Shown one piece after another: positions 25,801 to 34,106 of a stretch of DNA of 44,419 bases. The translations under genes were made by a program, and so were the position numbers. The first letter of the stretch is position 1. Every line of letters starts with the position of its first letter. The DNA lies in NCBI GenBank assembly GCA_913019905.1, contig CAJVZD010000040.1, forward strand, positions 1 to 44,419, in the 5' to 3' direction. The stretch is from an uncultured Cellvibrionales bacterium (GTDB taxonomy: Bacteria; Pseudomonadota; Gammaproteobacteria; Pseudomonadales; Dasaniaceae). The notes under the pieces were generated by a model that made no database searches, was not told the origin of the DNA, and saw only the letters and a list, made by a program, of their open reading frames with translations.

Positions 25801-26361
25801 ACCGACAGTGACGGCATTAGCTTATTGGCTGCTGATCTGGACCTGGATACCGAAGCGCCTGTCGCCAATGACAAGCAGCAAATAGATTCAGTGACTACCG
25901 ATTTTCGCTATGGTCGAAGCTATATCCCGCCGCTATACGGTCCCGAAATCAGTGTTGGAGATACCACGCCTATATCCTTTGAAATCCAGTTTTATAACGG
26001 AACTACCTTTGAAATCAATACACTGGACAGCTCCAGCACCTATGGTCAAGGCGCGACGATGAATGCAGCAACGCTGACGAACTACAACGGCAACCTGAGT
26101 GCCGGGGATCTGGGCAGCGGCGATATTAATTTCCCTAACCCCGGCGTGTTGGTGAGCTCAGGAGCGGGAGATCAGACCAGTGTCAATCGTCCCGGCGCCG
26201 GTAATGACGGCAGTGTTGAAGTAAGCTTTGATGTGGATAGCTGGTTGCGGTTTGACTGGGATGGAGTGTCCAGTGATGACAATCCTTCAGCGACATTTCA
26301 TTTTGGCACTTACCGCGGCCACGACCGTATTATATACTGGCGGGAAGTACATAACCCATGA
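22885..26361 (+). CDS. MshQ-like surface protein with DUF6701 C-terminus
   Basis: 1158 residues from ATG at 22885; an upstream GTG at 22867 has no better support. Signal peptide MKKKLIVIFLTLMAMTVNLY-AA. Residues ~70-180 form a short beta-helix (GNVIIGNGAIINALIYTDGN, IEIGNN, IILGSHNVV), ~190-287 a Calx-beta domain (FTVSLTQ, TATAGSDYTAVSGTVTI), and ~292-440 a jelly-roll-like segment (NATIEREINLSSYTSATLSF). From ~445 to the end lies a DUF6701 region, closing with WLRFDWDGVSSDDNPSATFH and GTYRGHDRIIYWREVHNP, a hallmark of MshQ proteins of mannose-sensitive haemagglutinin type IV pilus loci. No other msh genes are present. It is bracketed by IS6 remnants at 22256 and 26460. Confidence 0.85.
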   Translation: MKKKLIVIFLTLMAMTVNLYAADDCLDVFPAATNGNSSDGLTPLVSNGTIKDESESNNVTLTLAAGQNHDYDSIKLKNGFILNVSGTGTARWHFTGNLEVGNNAKINEFGNPEDLVIYLSGNVIIGNGAIINALIYTDGNIEIGNNGTTTGALSANGNIILGSHNVVYDIDAVGSAEFAGMCNAPAPVEPDITIDDLNIDSPNDAIFTVSLTQTHTENITIDYSSSNGTATAGSDYTAVSGTVTINQGDTQATITVSTLNGGSGTFTVSVSNASAGNITDAAGVGTISDPNVSCVTFRDEFSSSSYSRQDGTANWATNWDEINDNDNPDNGDIDINGSELRFDGDSNATIEREINLSSYTSATLSFDYRETGNWESSDDFDVYVSEDGGSSWVLFHRFSDDQAASTQSKNILSYLSSLTSNFRVRFSGNTNSSGEKSFIDNVEVETCSSVSAIDHYAISQSGTALTCEPITVTISGHDTGHSLVAPGAGTSIDLSTSTGAGLWSNPSEGSVVDSGGGNATYTFGASDTATLSFNHFNPGTVTFDVNFGSSPREQEEPTVTFVDTGFRFVDVSNSSLGVQTSAKTSSTLSLQAVTISNTNTCVGIFPNGASADIGFAAECINPSTCVAGTQLTTTYNSGTTSFDVQNDGASPVYNTTLSSMTFGTDSKAAFTINYPDAGQLQLHAQYEVLDGSGAGTGQFIDGSSAQFVVKPAGLCLLAEDMDGAGPRSPDCGAGNDTCNVYMEVDGSFNLQLSARAWVNDSESNTDFCDNAITPNFILNNIPISSTVVAPGGGSNGNLTPATMSIDSAGTTTQSVTQSEVGVFTFTAAAPSYIGQTIANSRTANVGRFIPDHFIIENDSLVAATGSFSYLGQAFTAQFDIRAVDSFGNTTTNYRDAGANNDFVKLSIDADISYGAVNDSAGTPIYLSTRLSSAAALFSWGSGLATLVQVPLTLNRDISPDGPFSAAAIGLVLTDSDGISLLAADLDLDTEAPVANDKQQIDSVTTDFRYGRSYIPPLYGPEISVGDTTPISFEIQFYNGTTFEINTLDSSSTYGQGATMNAATLTNYNGNLSAGDLGSGDINFPNPGVLVSSGAGDQTSVNRPGAGNDGSVEVSFDVDSWLRFDWDGVSSDDNPSATFHFGTYRGHDRIIYWREVHNP

Positions 26362-26459
26362 CACGATTCTGTCGCAGCAATCGTCAGGGCCTGTCACTGA
26401 TCGTCTCCCTTTTTTATGGTATCGGCAAATAAACCACCAGAAACGCCAATAATCAGCCT

Positions 26460-27165
26460 CTACTTTCAAGCTACCGCCCTACTCCATTCTGCGAACGCAC
26501 TTATCCTGGTGTTCCGATAGTGCGCTGTCCCGACAAGATAGCTCCCAAGGTTAAAGAGATTAGCCACAGAGGCATGTGCAATTACCAACCGCTGCGCCTG
26601 TCTGACTGACTTTAACCTTCGCATCCCTCGATCCCGCACTCTGGTTGTCTCGCGTAATTGTTCAGCCCGATTATTCTCATATTGTTTAGTGTTGTGAATC
26701 GTCTCTGGAATCAAGTGACAATGAGCACCACCAAAGCTCCGCAGTTTATCCGTCAAAATCTTCCTAGGCACTCCTCCACCACTTGACCCCAATAAACGCA
26801 CGAAGAAACGCTCTTCCGCTACAGGATCATGTTTGGTCTGTAGATACACATCAACCACCTCGCCGCCTGGGTCGACCGGGTCGAGCAGACGGACCGCCAA
26901 GATACACGAAAATGAATAGCTTCTCGACTGACTATAACGCCTCTTTCAGCGAGTAAACGTCGATCAGTTCCGCACATGTTTCCACGCGCCTGAGGTTGAA
27001 TCTATAGTAGCGACAAACTGCGTGAGAAATGATACCTGGAGGAAAACGAAGACGTTTATATGTAGTCACCTACGAATTCTGACAGTCCTGTTTCTTAATT
27101 TGGCAAAAACCAATGTATCACCGTAACCCTGATGCCTTCTTCTCAAATCCGGCATCCCTCTCTAT
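26460..27165 (-). mobile_element. IS6-family transposase remnant (copy D) plus small fragment
   Basis: The C-terminal half is open (26466-26900): DPGGEVVDVYLQTKHDPVAE, RFFVRLLGSSGGGVPRKILT, DKLRSFGGAHCHLIPETIHN, QYENNRAEQLRETTRV, RGMRRLKSVRQAQR and AFAEWSRAVA. Upstream, out of frame, is YKRLRFPPGIISHAVCRYYR and a shortened middle. A terminal repeat (minus GGTTTTTGCCAAATTAA) lies near 27096-27112. A further scrap reading QGYGDTL follows at about 27108-27160. The 14-bp insert GTCTGCTCGACCCG is at 26877-26890. Because a frame stays open through the insert, it may be predicted as a protein, but it lacks the catalytic core. Confidence 0.85.
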
Positions 27166-27307
27166 GGTGCAAGATAATCATCACCCGGTTATAAACTAAG
27201 ACACCTTCAAATTCCGTTTGCAATGACATCAAATTATTGGTTTTACGATAGTGGAAAGTAAGATATTGTTAGTTTACGAAAACTACCTCTCAATGGAGAC
27301 TGAACAA

Positions 27308-28069
27308 ATGAGTGAAGAGAACGCCATACTTGTCGAACGCCGTAATCGCGTAATGATTATTACTTTAAATCGTCCAGATGCCATGAACGCAATTAATGGC
27401 GCGCTCTCTAATGGGCTTTGGAATGCCATTCAAGAACTTGATGGGGACGACTCCCTCACCGCCGGGGTTATAACTGGCAACGGTCGTGCTTTTTGCGCTG
27501 GCATGGATTTAAAAGCCTTTGCACGAGGCGAAGATATTGGCCCCCTAAATAAATTTGTACGTTCCGGTGCTAACAAACCTCTGATCGGAGCGATTAACGG
27601 TTTTGCCCTTGCCGGGGGCTGCGAAGTCGCACTCACTTGCGATCTATTGGTCGCTTCCAAGAACGCCAAGATTGGCATTCGCGAGGTGAAGGTCGGCTTG
27701 TTTGCGGCCGCAGGCGGCGTATTTCGATTACCCGCTCGCGTCGGGTACTCCAAAGCAATGGAAATGGCCTTAACTGGTGAACCAATTACCGCTGACGAAG
27801 CCATGGCAGCTGGTATGTTAACGGCACTGACCGAGCCGGAGGACTTGCTTGAAACCGCTGTAGCCTTGGCCGAACGAATCGCAGAGAACGCGCCGCTGGC
27901 CGTCGCAGCTTCCAAGGCACTGGTACGAGCGGCCGCCTCTGGAGTTGAAGAAGACAAGCTGTGGGAAATGCAGGTACCGCTGCAACAAAAAGTCTTTAGC
28001 TCTAACGATGCTAAAGAAGGCCCTATCGCGTTCGCAGAAAAACGCGCCCCAAACTGGACAGGCAGCTAA
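27308..28069 (+). CDS. Enoyl-CoA hydratase/isomerase (crotonase) family protein
   Basis: 253 residues from ATG at 27308, chosen because GGAG lies 9 bases before it; an upstream in-frame start exists at 27251. The CoA/oxyanion segments are GNGRAFCAGMDLKAF (58-71) and GFALAGGCEVALTCDLLVAS (98-117). Glu126 (IREVKVG) and Glu152 (AMEMALTG) align with the two catalytic Glu of enoyl-CoA hydratases, so hydration of a trans-2-enoyl-CoA is plausible. Many crotonase-fold enzymes differ in substrate. Cytoplasmic. It is a solitary gene with an IS6 relic before it and a perfect hairpin after it. Confidence 0.88.
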   Translation: MSEENAILVERRNRVMIITLNRPDAMNAINGALSNGLWNAIQELDGDDSLTAGVITGNGRAFCAGMDLKAFARGEDIGPLNKFVRSGANKPLIGAINGFALAGGCEVALTCDLLVASKNAKIGIREVKVGLFAAAGGVFRLPARVGYSKAMEMALTGEPITADEAMAAGMLTALTEPEDLLETAVALAERIAENAPLAVAASKALVRAAASGVEEDKLWEMQVPLQQKVFSSNDAKEGPIAFAEKRAPNWTGS

Positions 28070-28089
28070 ACATCTTAGCTTGTAACTAG

Positions 28090-28116
28090 ACCATGCGGTG
28101 TATAGCTCCGCATGGT
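28090..28116. terminator. Perfect 9-bp hairpin 3' of crotonase gene
   Basis: ACCATGCGG (28090-28098) pairs with CCGCATGGT (28108-28116) across a 9-base loop, 20 bases after the stop codon. No U-run follows, so it may stabilise the 3' end rather than act as a classical terminator. Confidence 0.5.
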
Positions 28117-28139
28117 GCCCTGAGAGATAGGAGCTATCA

Positions 28140-28335
28140 AATTCCAAATCGTATTTTCTGCAGGTTTACTTGGGGCAGGACTCTTCTCTACATCTTGGAA
28201 CATGTGCCGCACCCCTGCACATCATACCGGCGCAGATTGATCTGAATATTATTCTGTGGCAAAACGTCCGGAGTATTGGACTTACCAGGAAAGCACTAAT
28301 AGGTGCTTTCCTGGAACTCGGAAGTAGAGCAGTAT
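28140..28335 (+). pseudogene. DUF1295-type gene fragment 4
   Basis: Relic of the last ~170 bases of the gene at 36236-36748 (CTACATCTTGGAACATGTGC, CATCATACCGGCGCAG, TATTATTCTGTGGCAAAACG). Frame-broken. R1 copy 4 follows. Confidence 0.7.
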
Positions 28336-28343
28336 GGAGCGGA

Positions 28344-28412
28344 GTACCAGTGGAATAAACGCCCCCTTACCCGCTCAATCTTGTCTAAAAACAGGCTAGT
28401 GGCTACCGCTTA
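28344..28412 (+). repeat. Dispersed repeat R1, copy 4
   Basis: GTGGAATAAACGCCCCC, then CGCTCAATCTTGTCTAAAAA and CAGGCTAGTGGCTACCGC. This is the copy closest to the consensus. Confidence 0.65.
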
Positions 28413-28461
28413 TCACAAGTGTACGCACCCGCCTGAAAAAAGAGGAAGAAGACGCACCGAT

Positions 28462-28634
28462 AAAGGGGACGCCCATAAAAAACCAACCAAAACTAATCTT
28501 TTTCTAGCAAGAAAATTATGGAAGATATTCGAATAAAAAGAGCCTGGGGGGAAAAATCGACCAGCAGTCACCTTAAACGAGGAAGGCCAAAAACAAGATC
28601 GCTATCGATCAAAATTTAATCCCTCCGTCCCCTG
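28462..28634 (+). mobile_element. MITE-like element with transposase tail (copy 2)
   Basis: Same element as 18994-19168. It is 173 bp, with ends AAAGGGGACG and the complement of CAGGGGACGGAGGGATTAAA. The inside keeps one frame: KKIMEDIRIKRAWGEKSTSS, HLKRGRPKTRSLSIKI and a stop inside the right terminal repeat. This looks like the C-terminal tail of a REP-associated (Y1) transposase. It stands just before the next gene's promoter region. Confidence 0.6.
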
Positions 28635-28733
28635 TTCTCTGTGGCAAAACCCCTTTGGTGACATTACACTGCGTGATTCAAAGTTGATTGCATGGGATAC
28701 AATTTTAAGTTCTGACAGTAAGGAGAAAAGTCG

Positions 28734-30032
28734 ATGATAAAAAGAATATGCACCGTATTGATTACAACGAGTGTGGCAATGTTGAGCCTTCACGCGGGGG
28801 CAGGCGGTACTGAATTAGGTTTACCGGTCGCAGATGCAAAATCTCAAGGTATGTCGGCCGAAAAATTAGCGGCCATTCCCGAAAAAATCCAGCCTTATAT
28901 TGACCAAGGGAAATTAGCTGGAGCTATTACCGCCGTTGCACGTAACGGAAAAATAGTCCACTTCGAAGCGATGGGGTCAATGGATACGGAACGCAACAAG
29001 CCCATGCAAAGTGACACGATTTTTCGTCTTTATTCTATGACGAAGCCGGTTACGGGTACGGCAATTATGATGCTAGTTGACGAGGGTAAACTGTCTCTCC
29101 AGGACCCAGTGTCAAAGTACATTCCTGAATTCGCTATGACAAAAGTTTTTGTAAAAGAAGAAGCGGGAAAACTTATCACTGAGCCGGTTAAATCACCGTT
29201 AACTATTCAGCACTTGATGATGCATACAAGTGGGCTTCCTTACCCTTCCAATGCGCATCCGGTATCCCGTGCCTATGTCAAAGAAGGCGTCAATAGTGGT
29301 GGCCATAGCGGTTTAACGTTGGAGGAATTTGCGAAAAAGGTGGCCTCTGTTCCCTTGATGTATCAGCCCGGAACCGAGTGGAAATACGGAGTTTCCATGG
29401 ACGTTTTGGGTCGTATTGTAGAAGTTGCCAGCGGCCAGCGATTTGGGACATTTTTGCGTGAGAGAATATTTAGCCCCCTAGGAATGAAAGATTCAGGCTT
29501 TCAAGTTCAATCCTCCGAAGTTGAGCGCTTTGCTGCTAATTATGGACGCACGGATGACGGGAAACGTTTGATTGATGACCCTGTAAAAAGCCGATACTTG
29601 ACCGCGCCCAGTCAGGAGTCTGGCGGCGGTGGCATGGTGGGCACAGCGGCAGACTATTTGCGATTTGCCCAAATGCTGCTGAACGAAGGAGAGTTAGATG
29701 GCGTGCGCATTATCAGCAAGGCAAGTGCTCGTGAAATGACGACGAACCAAATGGATCCTAAACTCGGTACTGCACCGCTCAAATTCATTCCTGGAATTAA
29801 CATGGAAGGTGTTGGCTTTGGTTATTGTGGCGCTGCCGTTATGGATGGCGTAGAACAAACCTTATTCGGCCCGGCTGGTGTTTACTCTTGGGGCGGAGCA
29901 GCTAGTACGGATTTTTGGATTGACCGACATCAAAAAATTGTGGGCGTTGTGTTGACCCAGATGATGCCAACCAATTCATACCCAACGCGACGGATACTTA
30001 TGACGTCTACTTATGAGGCGATAGAGGAATAA
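28734..30032 (+). CDS. Serine hydrolase, class C beta-lactamase/EstB-like
   Basis: 432 residues with a signal peptide (MIKRICTVLITTSVAMLSLH-AGA), so exported. Active site: Ser101-x-x-Lys104 (LYSMTK), Tyr218 in WKYGVS (Tyr-Gly-Val in place of Tyr-Ser/Ala-Asn) and WGGAAST near residue 385, which replaces the KTG motif as in EstB-type esterases. HLMMHTSGLPY is the conserved pre-domain motif. Closest in lay-out to 1,4-butanediol-diacrylate-esterase-like and other carboxylesterases rather than to true beta-lactamases. A strong AAGGAGA lies 8 bases before the ATG. Monocistronic, after a MITE-like element. Confidence 0.92.
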   Translation: MIKRICTVLITTSVAMLSLHAGAGGTELGLPVADAKSQGMSAEKLAAIPEKIQPYIDQGKLAGAITAVARNGKIVHFEAMGSMDTERNKPMQSDTIFRLYSMTKPVTGTAIMMLVDEGKLSLQDPVSKYIPEFAMTKVFVKEEAGKLITEPVKSPLTIQHLMMHTSGLPYPSNAHPVSRAYVKEGVNSGGHSGLTLEEFAKKVASVPLMYQPGTEWKYGVSMDVLGRIVEVASGQRFGTFLRERIFSPLGMKDSGFQVQSSEVERFAANYGRTDDGKRLIDDPVKSRYLTAPSQESGGGGMVGTAADYLRFAQMLLNEGELDGVRIISKASAREMTTNQMDPKLGTAPLKFIPGINMEGVGFGYCGAAVMDGVEQTLFGPAGVYSWGGAASTDFWIDRHQKIVGVVLTQMMPTNSYPTRRILMTSTYEAIEE

Positions 30033-30327
30033 TTTTTCCATGTGTTTTTGTTGCCACACTCCGGCTGACTAAGTTTGGCCGGTTAACCGCCGACAGGTGC
30101 CTCAGATACTAGTGCCACTGGGTTTTGGTGTGGAAGCGAGTGATGGACAACAGACCTGAGTATCGGCAAGTGACTATGCTTCCTCGTCAAGTCCGTGTAC
30201 AAATTTTTCGTTCCAGAGAATGCCATTCTTCATCATCGGATTAAGGATGGTTAACTGTATTCATCCGCCGGTCCGATCAGTTACAGCTAGTTAACTTGGC
30301 AAAACCGGCAAGTATTCGGTTCACGGG
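30033..30327. other. Intergenic region with solo IS6-type terminal repeat
   Basis: The minus strand carries GGTTTTGCCAAGTTAA at 30291-30306, matching the terminal-repeat consensus of the IS6 remnants in this window. No transposase sequence is attached. Otherwise I see only a short CCGGC/GCCGG inverted repeat near 30060-30081. Confidence 0.45.
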
Positions 30328-31008
30328 CTAAGACATTTCAACCTCGGGCTTTTGGCTCAAGTCGAATCCTTTAACAATCAACCAAAGCGGGAGCAAAAAT
30401 TCAAATAAAGCGCCCGGAATATAGAGCAGCATTCCGCCAAGACTGATATCGAAAAAATCAAACATTATCTTAAGCAAGAGGGCGATATAGCCCACCACGC
30501 CCAGGCTCGCCAATAACCTAGGAACAAGTCGATATTGGTAAAATGTCAGGCAAAGCATCAAGCCACATAACGACAAAGCAATCATGCCCATTTGAAAATC
30601 AAAGTACCGCTCATGGCGTAAAACTTTGGCGAATGTATGAAAATGTTCGGTGTTCGTAAGGGGATTTTGGATGAGATTTTCACTCAAGGTAACTATCGAC
30701 AAAATGGCCACTGCTCCGACCAATAGCATCACTGCTTCAATAATCCGAAACGCAACGTATCCGAGTGCAACTCGTTCATCGTATTGTCTGATAATTGGAT
30801 AGATGACAACTCCAATTCCAACGACTGCTGCAGAATTTATGAATTCCAGCAACGCGGCCAGAGTTAAAGAATTTTTGTTGGGAAATGCCTGTTCAAGATA
30901 ATCCGGCAATTGAAATACTGCCGCAATTAGCTCACTGGCAACCATATAAGATGAGGTTGAAATCAGGAATAGCACGCCAGCCATTCGAGCCGCATGTAAA
31001 TTAGACAT
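30328..31008 (-). CDS. DUF4386-family membrane protein
   Basis: 226 residues with six hydrophobic segments. AARMAGVLFLISTSSYMVAS at the start and YIPGALFEFLLPLWLIVKGF near the end are typical of DUF4386 proteins, integral membrane proteins of unknown function often paired with AraC or TetR regulators. GAGGAG lies 8 bases before the ATG. The AraC gene lies upstream on the same strand, 307 bases away, and may control it. Confidence 0.85.
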   Translation of the reverse strand: MSNLHAARMAGVLFLISTSSYMVASELIAAVFQLPDYLEQAFPNKNSLTLAALLEFINSAAVVGIGVVIYPIIRQYDERVALGYVAFRIIEAVMLLVGAVAILSIVTLSENLIQNPLTNTEHFHTFAKVLRHERYFDFQMGMIALSLCGLMLCLTFYQYRLVPRLLASLGVVGYIALLLKIMFDFFDISLGGMLLYIPGALFEFLLPLWLIVKGFDLSQKPEVEMS

Positions 31009-31315
31009 TGTGTGAACTCCTCAGGTTAATCATTTTTTCTTCGACAAATAGGGTTAGATTCTGTGATTGCTTATTGGCGCGGCTTTCGACCGGTATTAAC
31101 AGTCGCCGCCAAGTGTCCGTTAGTTTGACTGTAAAAAAACCGGTACACGTGGCAATAGAGATAATTCACGTTAGGTAAAGAAAATAGATTTTTACGATTG
31201 CCGTCCCATTGAAACACTTTCATATCATTCCTCTTTTAAGGTCATCGGATTTGATATGAAAAATACTCCCATTGAGCCGTATTGTCGTTTGAATGGGCCT
31301 ATTTGAACGTATTTC
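31009..31315. promoter_or_regulatory. Promoter region of DUF4386 gene
   Basis: No gene is recognised. It holds a pair of inverted CCCATT/AATGGG arms (within about 31268-31300) that could be an AraC-type site. The 3' end of the araC gene is at 31316. Confidence 0.3.
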
Positions 31316-32467
31316 TCAATTATTTTCAGAAAAATGCATTTTTTTCTGCTTTCTAAAGGTTGTGGGTGTGACACTCGTTGTATTTTTGAACGCCGTGTTA
31401 AATGTCGACTTGGATTTAAAACCAACCGTTTCGGCGATAGTTAGAACCAACATATCGGTATTCACTAGGAGTTGTTTGGCTTCTTCAACTCGGTAACTAT
31501 TAACAAATTGGAAAAAGTTGGTATTTAAAAATTGTGAGAGAGTTTCCGAAATGTGATTTTCACTGACAGAAATCGAGGATGCCAAACTGTTTAGAGACAG
31601 CTCTTCATCCCTAAACAGTTCATTTTCTGCCATGGAGGTAGATAACTTGCTGGCTATTTTTTGCATTTTTTCGGGCAATATGACGGCCGCCCTTGCTTGA
31701 GTGTCCCCTACTTTGCCTTTTTCAGGCTCGCCCAGTTCAGATTGGTTAAGTGCAAGATGGGTGAATGATAGTAAAATTAACAACTCAACCACTGGCAATA
31801 TTGAATGGACACCAAACCATCTAATTCCCATAAAGCCTGAAGTGTAGTTTGCGGCATAAACAGCCCAAGCAATCCCCCACAAAATCAACACAACTCGGAA
31901 CCAATCCATTGAACGCTGTTCAATGGCAGAATATTTGTCCATTAACTGCTTGCGATGTCGAGAGTGCAATCTTAAGGTGGCTATTAAGTATGTAAAAGTG
32001 AATAAAACAAAAGCAATGGCTGAAAAGAAACAGGTAAATAGTGCTATTTGCCATAAATCCGGATCACGCGTTATAGGGTCCGCCAATGCAAGTTTCTGTT
32101 CGGCCGTCATACCGAAGATAAAAGGTAACATGGCAAGGATAACGACTAGCGGCCCTAGCAAAGCGATTAAATGACTTTTAAAAGAAAGTTCGTTTTCCGG
32201 AGACATAGCAGCATAAGCGTAAAAATAAAGAGCCGGCCCCAATAACATTCTTATTGGAAACTGAAAGCCAGCCAATGCGGGTGCAAATCGGTATAAGCCA
32301 GAATAGATATAAAGCTCGCCTAGAATATGGATAAACAGCAAGAGTAAAAGTCCCGACAGGTATTTTGTCTGCTTAGTTTTAGGCCTGCTGGTAGCTTGAA
32401 CAAGTGCCAAAACAGCAACACCCATCATGCCTGAATAAAGAACTGTGGGAACTACATCAATTGCCAT
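31316..32467 (-). CDS. AraC-family regulator with membrane-spanning N-terminus
   Basis: 383 residues. Residues 1-240 contain about seven hydrophobic helices (LYSGMMGVAVLALV, YLSGLLLLLFIHILGELYIY, IRMLLGPALYFYAYA, IALLGPLVVILAMLPFIFGM). The C-terminal ~100 residues are an AraC double helix-turn-helix (LSLNSLASSISVSENHISET, FFQFVNSYRVEEAKQLL, TIAETVGFKSKSTFNTAFKN). Such one-protein sensors are common in Bacteroidetes and marine gammaproteobacteria and regulate neighbouring genes. The DUF4386 gene downstream is a candidate target. No clear ribosome site before the ATG. Confidence 0.9.
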   Translation of the reverse strand: MAIDVVPTVLYSGMMGVAVLALVQATSRPKTKQTKYLSGLLLLLFIHILGELYIYSGLYRFAPALAGFQFPIRMLLGPALYFYAYAAMSPENELSFKSHLIALLGPLVVILAMLPFIFGMTAEQKLALADPITRDPDLWQIALFTCFFSAIAFVLFTFTYLIATLRLHSRHRKQLMDKYSAIEQRSMDWFRVVLILWGIAWAVYAANYTSGFMGIRWFGVHSILPVVELLILLSFTHLALNQSELGEPEKGKVGDTQARAAVILPEKMQKIASKLSTSMAENELFRDEELSLNSLASSISVSENHISETLSQFLNTNFFQFVNSYRVEEAKQLLVNTDMLVLTIAETVGFKSKSTFNTAFKNTTSVTPTTFRKQKKMHFSENN

Positions 32468-32613
32468 ATTATTTTGCGAAAGAGTGTTTAGATATCGATT
32501 GACTTTTGAGGTGGCAAGTATACCACCTCCTCGTCAAAGTTGGGTACCGTCACCCATGAGTTCCCTCCGGCCAGCTGGGCACACAAAAACAAGAGGCTGT
32601 TGCTCCGATGATG

Positions 32614-32697
32614 TCAGTTGATTGACTTCTTGTGCAATGCAGAGAGACTTTTGGGGCGATAGTGATGGGGTTGGATTGCTCGACGGGTGCGGCTGTA
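32614..32697 (+). repeat. Dispersed repeat R2, copy 4
   Basis: TTGTGCAATGCAGAGAGACT, TTTGGGGCGATAG, then a G-rich tail. It leads directly into an R1 copy, the reverse of the R1-then-R2 order at 15912-16079. Confidence 0.45.
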
Positions 32698-32760
32698 GGG
32701 GAAATAAACGCCCCATTCGCCCCGACATATTCTAGAAAGCAAGCTAATGGCAATCGTTAT
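32698..32760 (+). repeat. Dispersed repeat R1, copy 5
   Basis: GGGAAATAAACGCCCC, then CGACATATTCTAGAAAGCAA and GCTAATGGCAATCGTTATC. It ends just before the 3' end of the serine hydrolase gene at 32768. Confidence 0.55.
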
Positions 32761-32767
32761 CGCAAAT

Positions 32768-33874
32768 CTATTCAACAGCTTTAACAACCGGTGGCAAAAT
32801 ATGCTTTTCGACTAGTTCAATAAACTTTTGCGTGCGTGCAATTTGATCATAATTACTACCAGTCGTTGCTATCACGAGCTGTAGTTGAGGTACAACAAAT
32901 AGATATTGGCCGCCATTTCCCGCCGCATAGAAACTTGGATATGCTTTACCACTAACATGGAAATCTCTTATCCACCAATAGTAGCCATAACCTTTGGTTT
33001 TTGAATCGTTTTTGAATGCAAATTGTATACTGGTAGATTGTTTTACCCAGTCAGCAGAAATCAGTTGCTGACCTTGGTATTTCCCCTGACGTAAAAATAA
33101 CTGACCAATTTTTATCATATCTCGACTTGTTAGCTTACCGGATCGAAAAACATTTCCAGGAATATTAAGCGGAGTTAATAGATGTTGTTTGCCAAAATCA
33201 GTACTCAGCTGGCCAGTTTGTAAACTAAGAATCGCACTTGCAACCCTTAGCGCTGCATCATTATAATTAAATCGCATTCCTGGCTGCCATTCCATCGGTA
33301 AATCTAACACCCATTTAATGGGGTTTTGCTTTTCCATCATAGTCACACCACAATGATCAGCGTAATTCTCCACGCCACCACACTGCCAGCCGCTACTCAT
33401 GGTTAATAAGTGTTTTAACTTTATATTTTTTTTATTGGTATCGAAATTTAGGTACTGCCTGAAAGGTAACAGCGAGTAAATTGATTGTTCTACGTCAATA
33501 ATATGACCTTGGTCAATCGCAATCCCCATAATTGCTGACAATAAACTCTTTCCTAAAGAAGCCATTAAATGAGGTTTGCTGCGACTACCTTCATTAAAAT
33601 ATCTTTCATAAACTAGCTCGTCCTGATACATAATCAGCACACTATCGACGCCTTGAAACATGACATGAGATGAATTATTGAATTTGGTCGACTTGCGACT
33701 ATCAAATACTTTTTCAGAAATACTTGAAAAACTATTAACGGCCAAGTTCTTTGACTCTGGTGTGGCGGTTTTTATGCCATCCTTGAGTAGCAACGGTGCT
33801 CGACTCATTTGTCCCGCACAGCAAGACAAAAAACCAATCAATAAAGCTGAGATTAGAATCCGAAAACTTTTCAT
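32768..33874 (-). CDS. Serine hydrolase lipoprotein, class C beta-lactamase fold
   Basis: 368 residues. The N-terminus MKSFRILISALLIGFLSC-C is a lipoprotein signal. Active site: Ser106-x-x-Lys109 (ASLGK), Tyr204-Asn-Asp (FNYND) and a GNGGQY segment as third motif. LLTMSSGWQCGG is the family landmark. The lay-out matches 6-aminohexanoate-dimer-hydrolase-like proteins (NylB branch), which have YxN and act on amides or esters. The ribosome site is weak. It is flanked on both sides by R1 repeats (32698-32760 and 33904-33968). Confidence 0.88.
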   Translation of the reverse strand: MKSFRILISALLIGFLSCCAGQMSRAPLLLKDGIKTATPESKNLAVNSFSSISEKVFDSRKSTKFNNSSHVMFQGVDSVLIMYQDELVYERYFNEGSRSKPHLMASLGKSLLSAIMGIAIDQGHIIDVEQSIYSLLPFRQYLNFDTNKKNIKLKHLLTMSSGWQCGGVENYADHCGVTMMEKQNPIKWVLDLPMEWQPGMRFNYNDAALRVASAILSLQTGQLSTDFGKQHLLTPLNIPGNVFRSGKLTSRDMIKIGQLFLRQGKYQGQQLISADWVKQSTSIQFAFKNDSKTKGYGYYWWIRDFHVSGKAYPSFYAAGNGGQYLFVVPQLQLVIATTGSNYDQIARTQKFIELVEKHILPPVVKAVE

Positions 33875-33903
33875 TAAACACCAGTAACAACAGAGCGTTC
33901 AAG

Positions 33904-33968
33904 AAGAATAAACGCTCCGTTCACGCCCAACATACTCTAGAAATCAGGCGACTGGGAATCGCATATCC
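33904..33968 (+). repeat. Dispersed repeat R1, copy 6
   Basis: AGAATAAACGCTCC, then CGCCCAACATACTCTAGAAA and TCAGGCGACTGGGAATCG. It lies just upstream of the serine hydrolase lipoprotein gene. Confidence 0.55.
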
Positions 33969-34106
33969 GCCTCCAATTCCTACAAACCTGCTTATTTTCA
34001 GACTTCAAAGCTATTTTCTCGCCACATTTGACGATTCATAAGCTGAATTCACAGAATACCCCGTTGGCCTCCTCCATGAACAGTAATGACGGCTACCTTT
34101 CCTATG

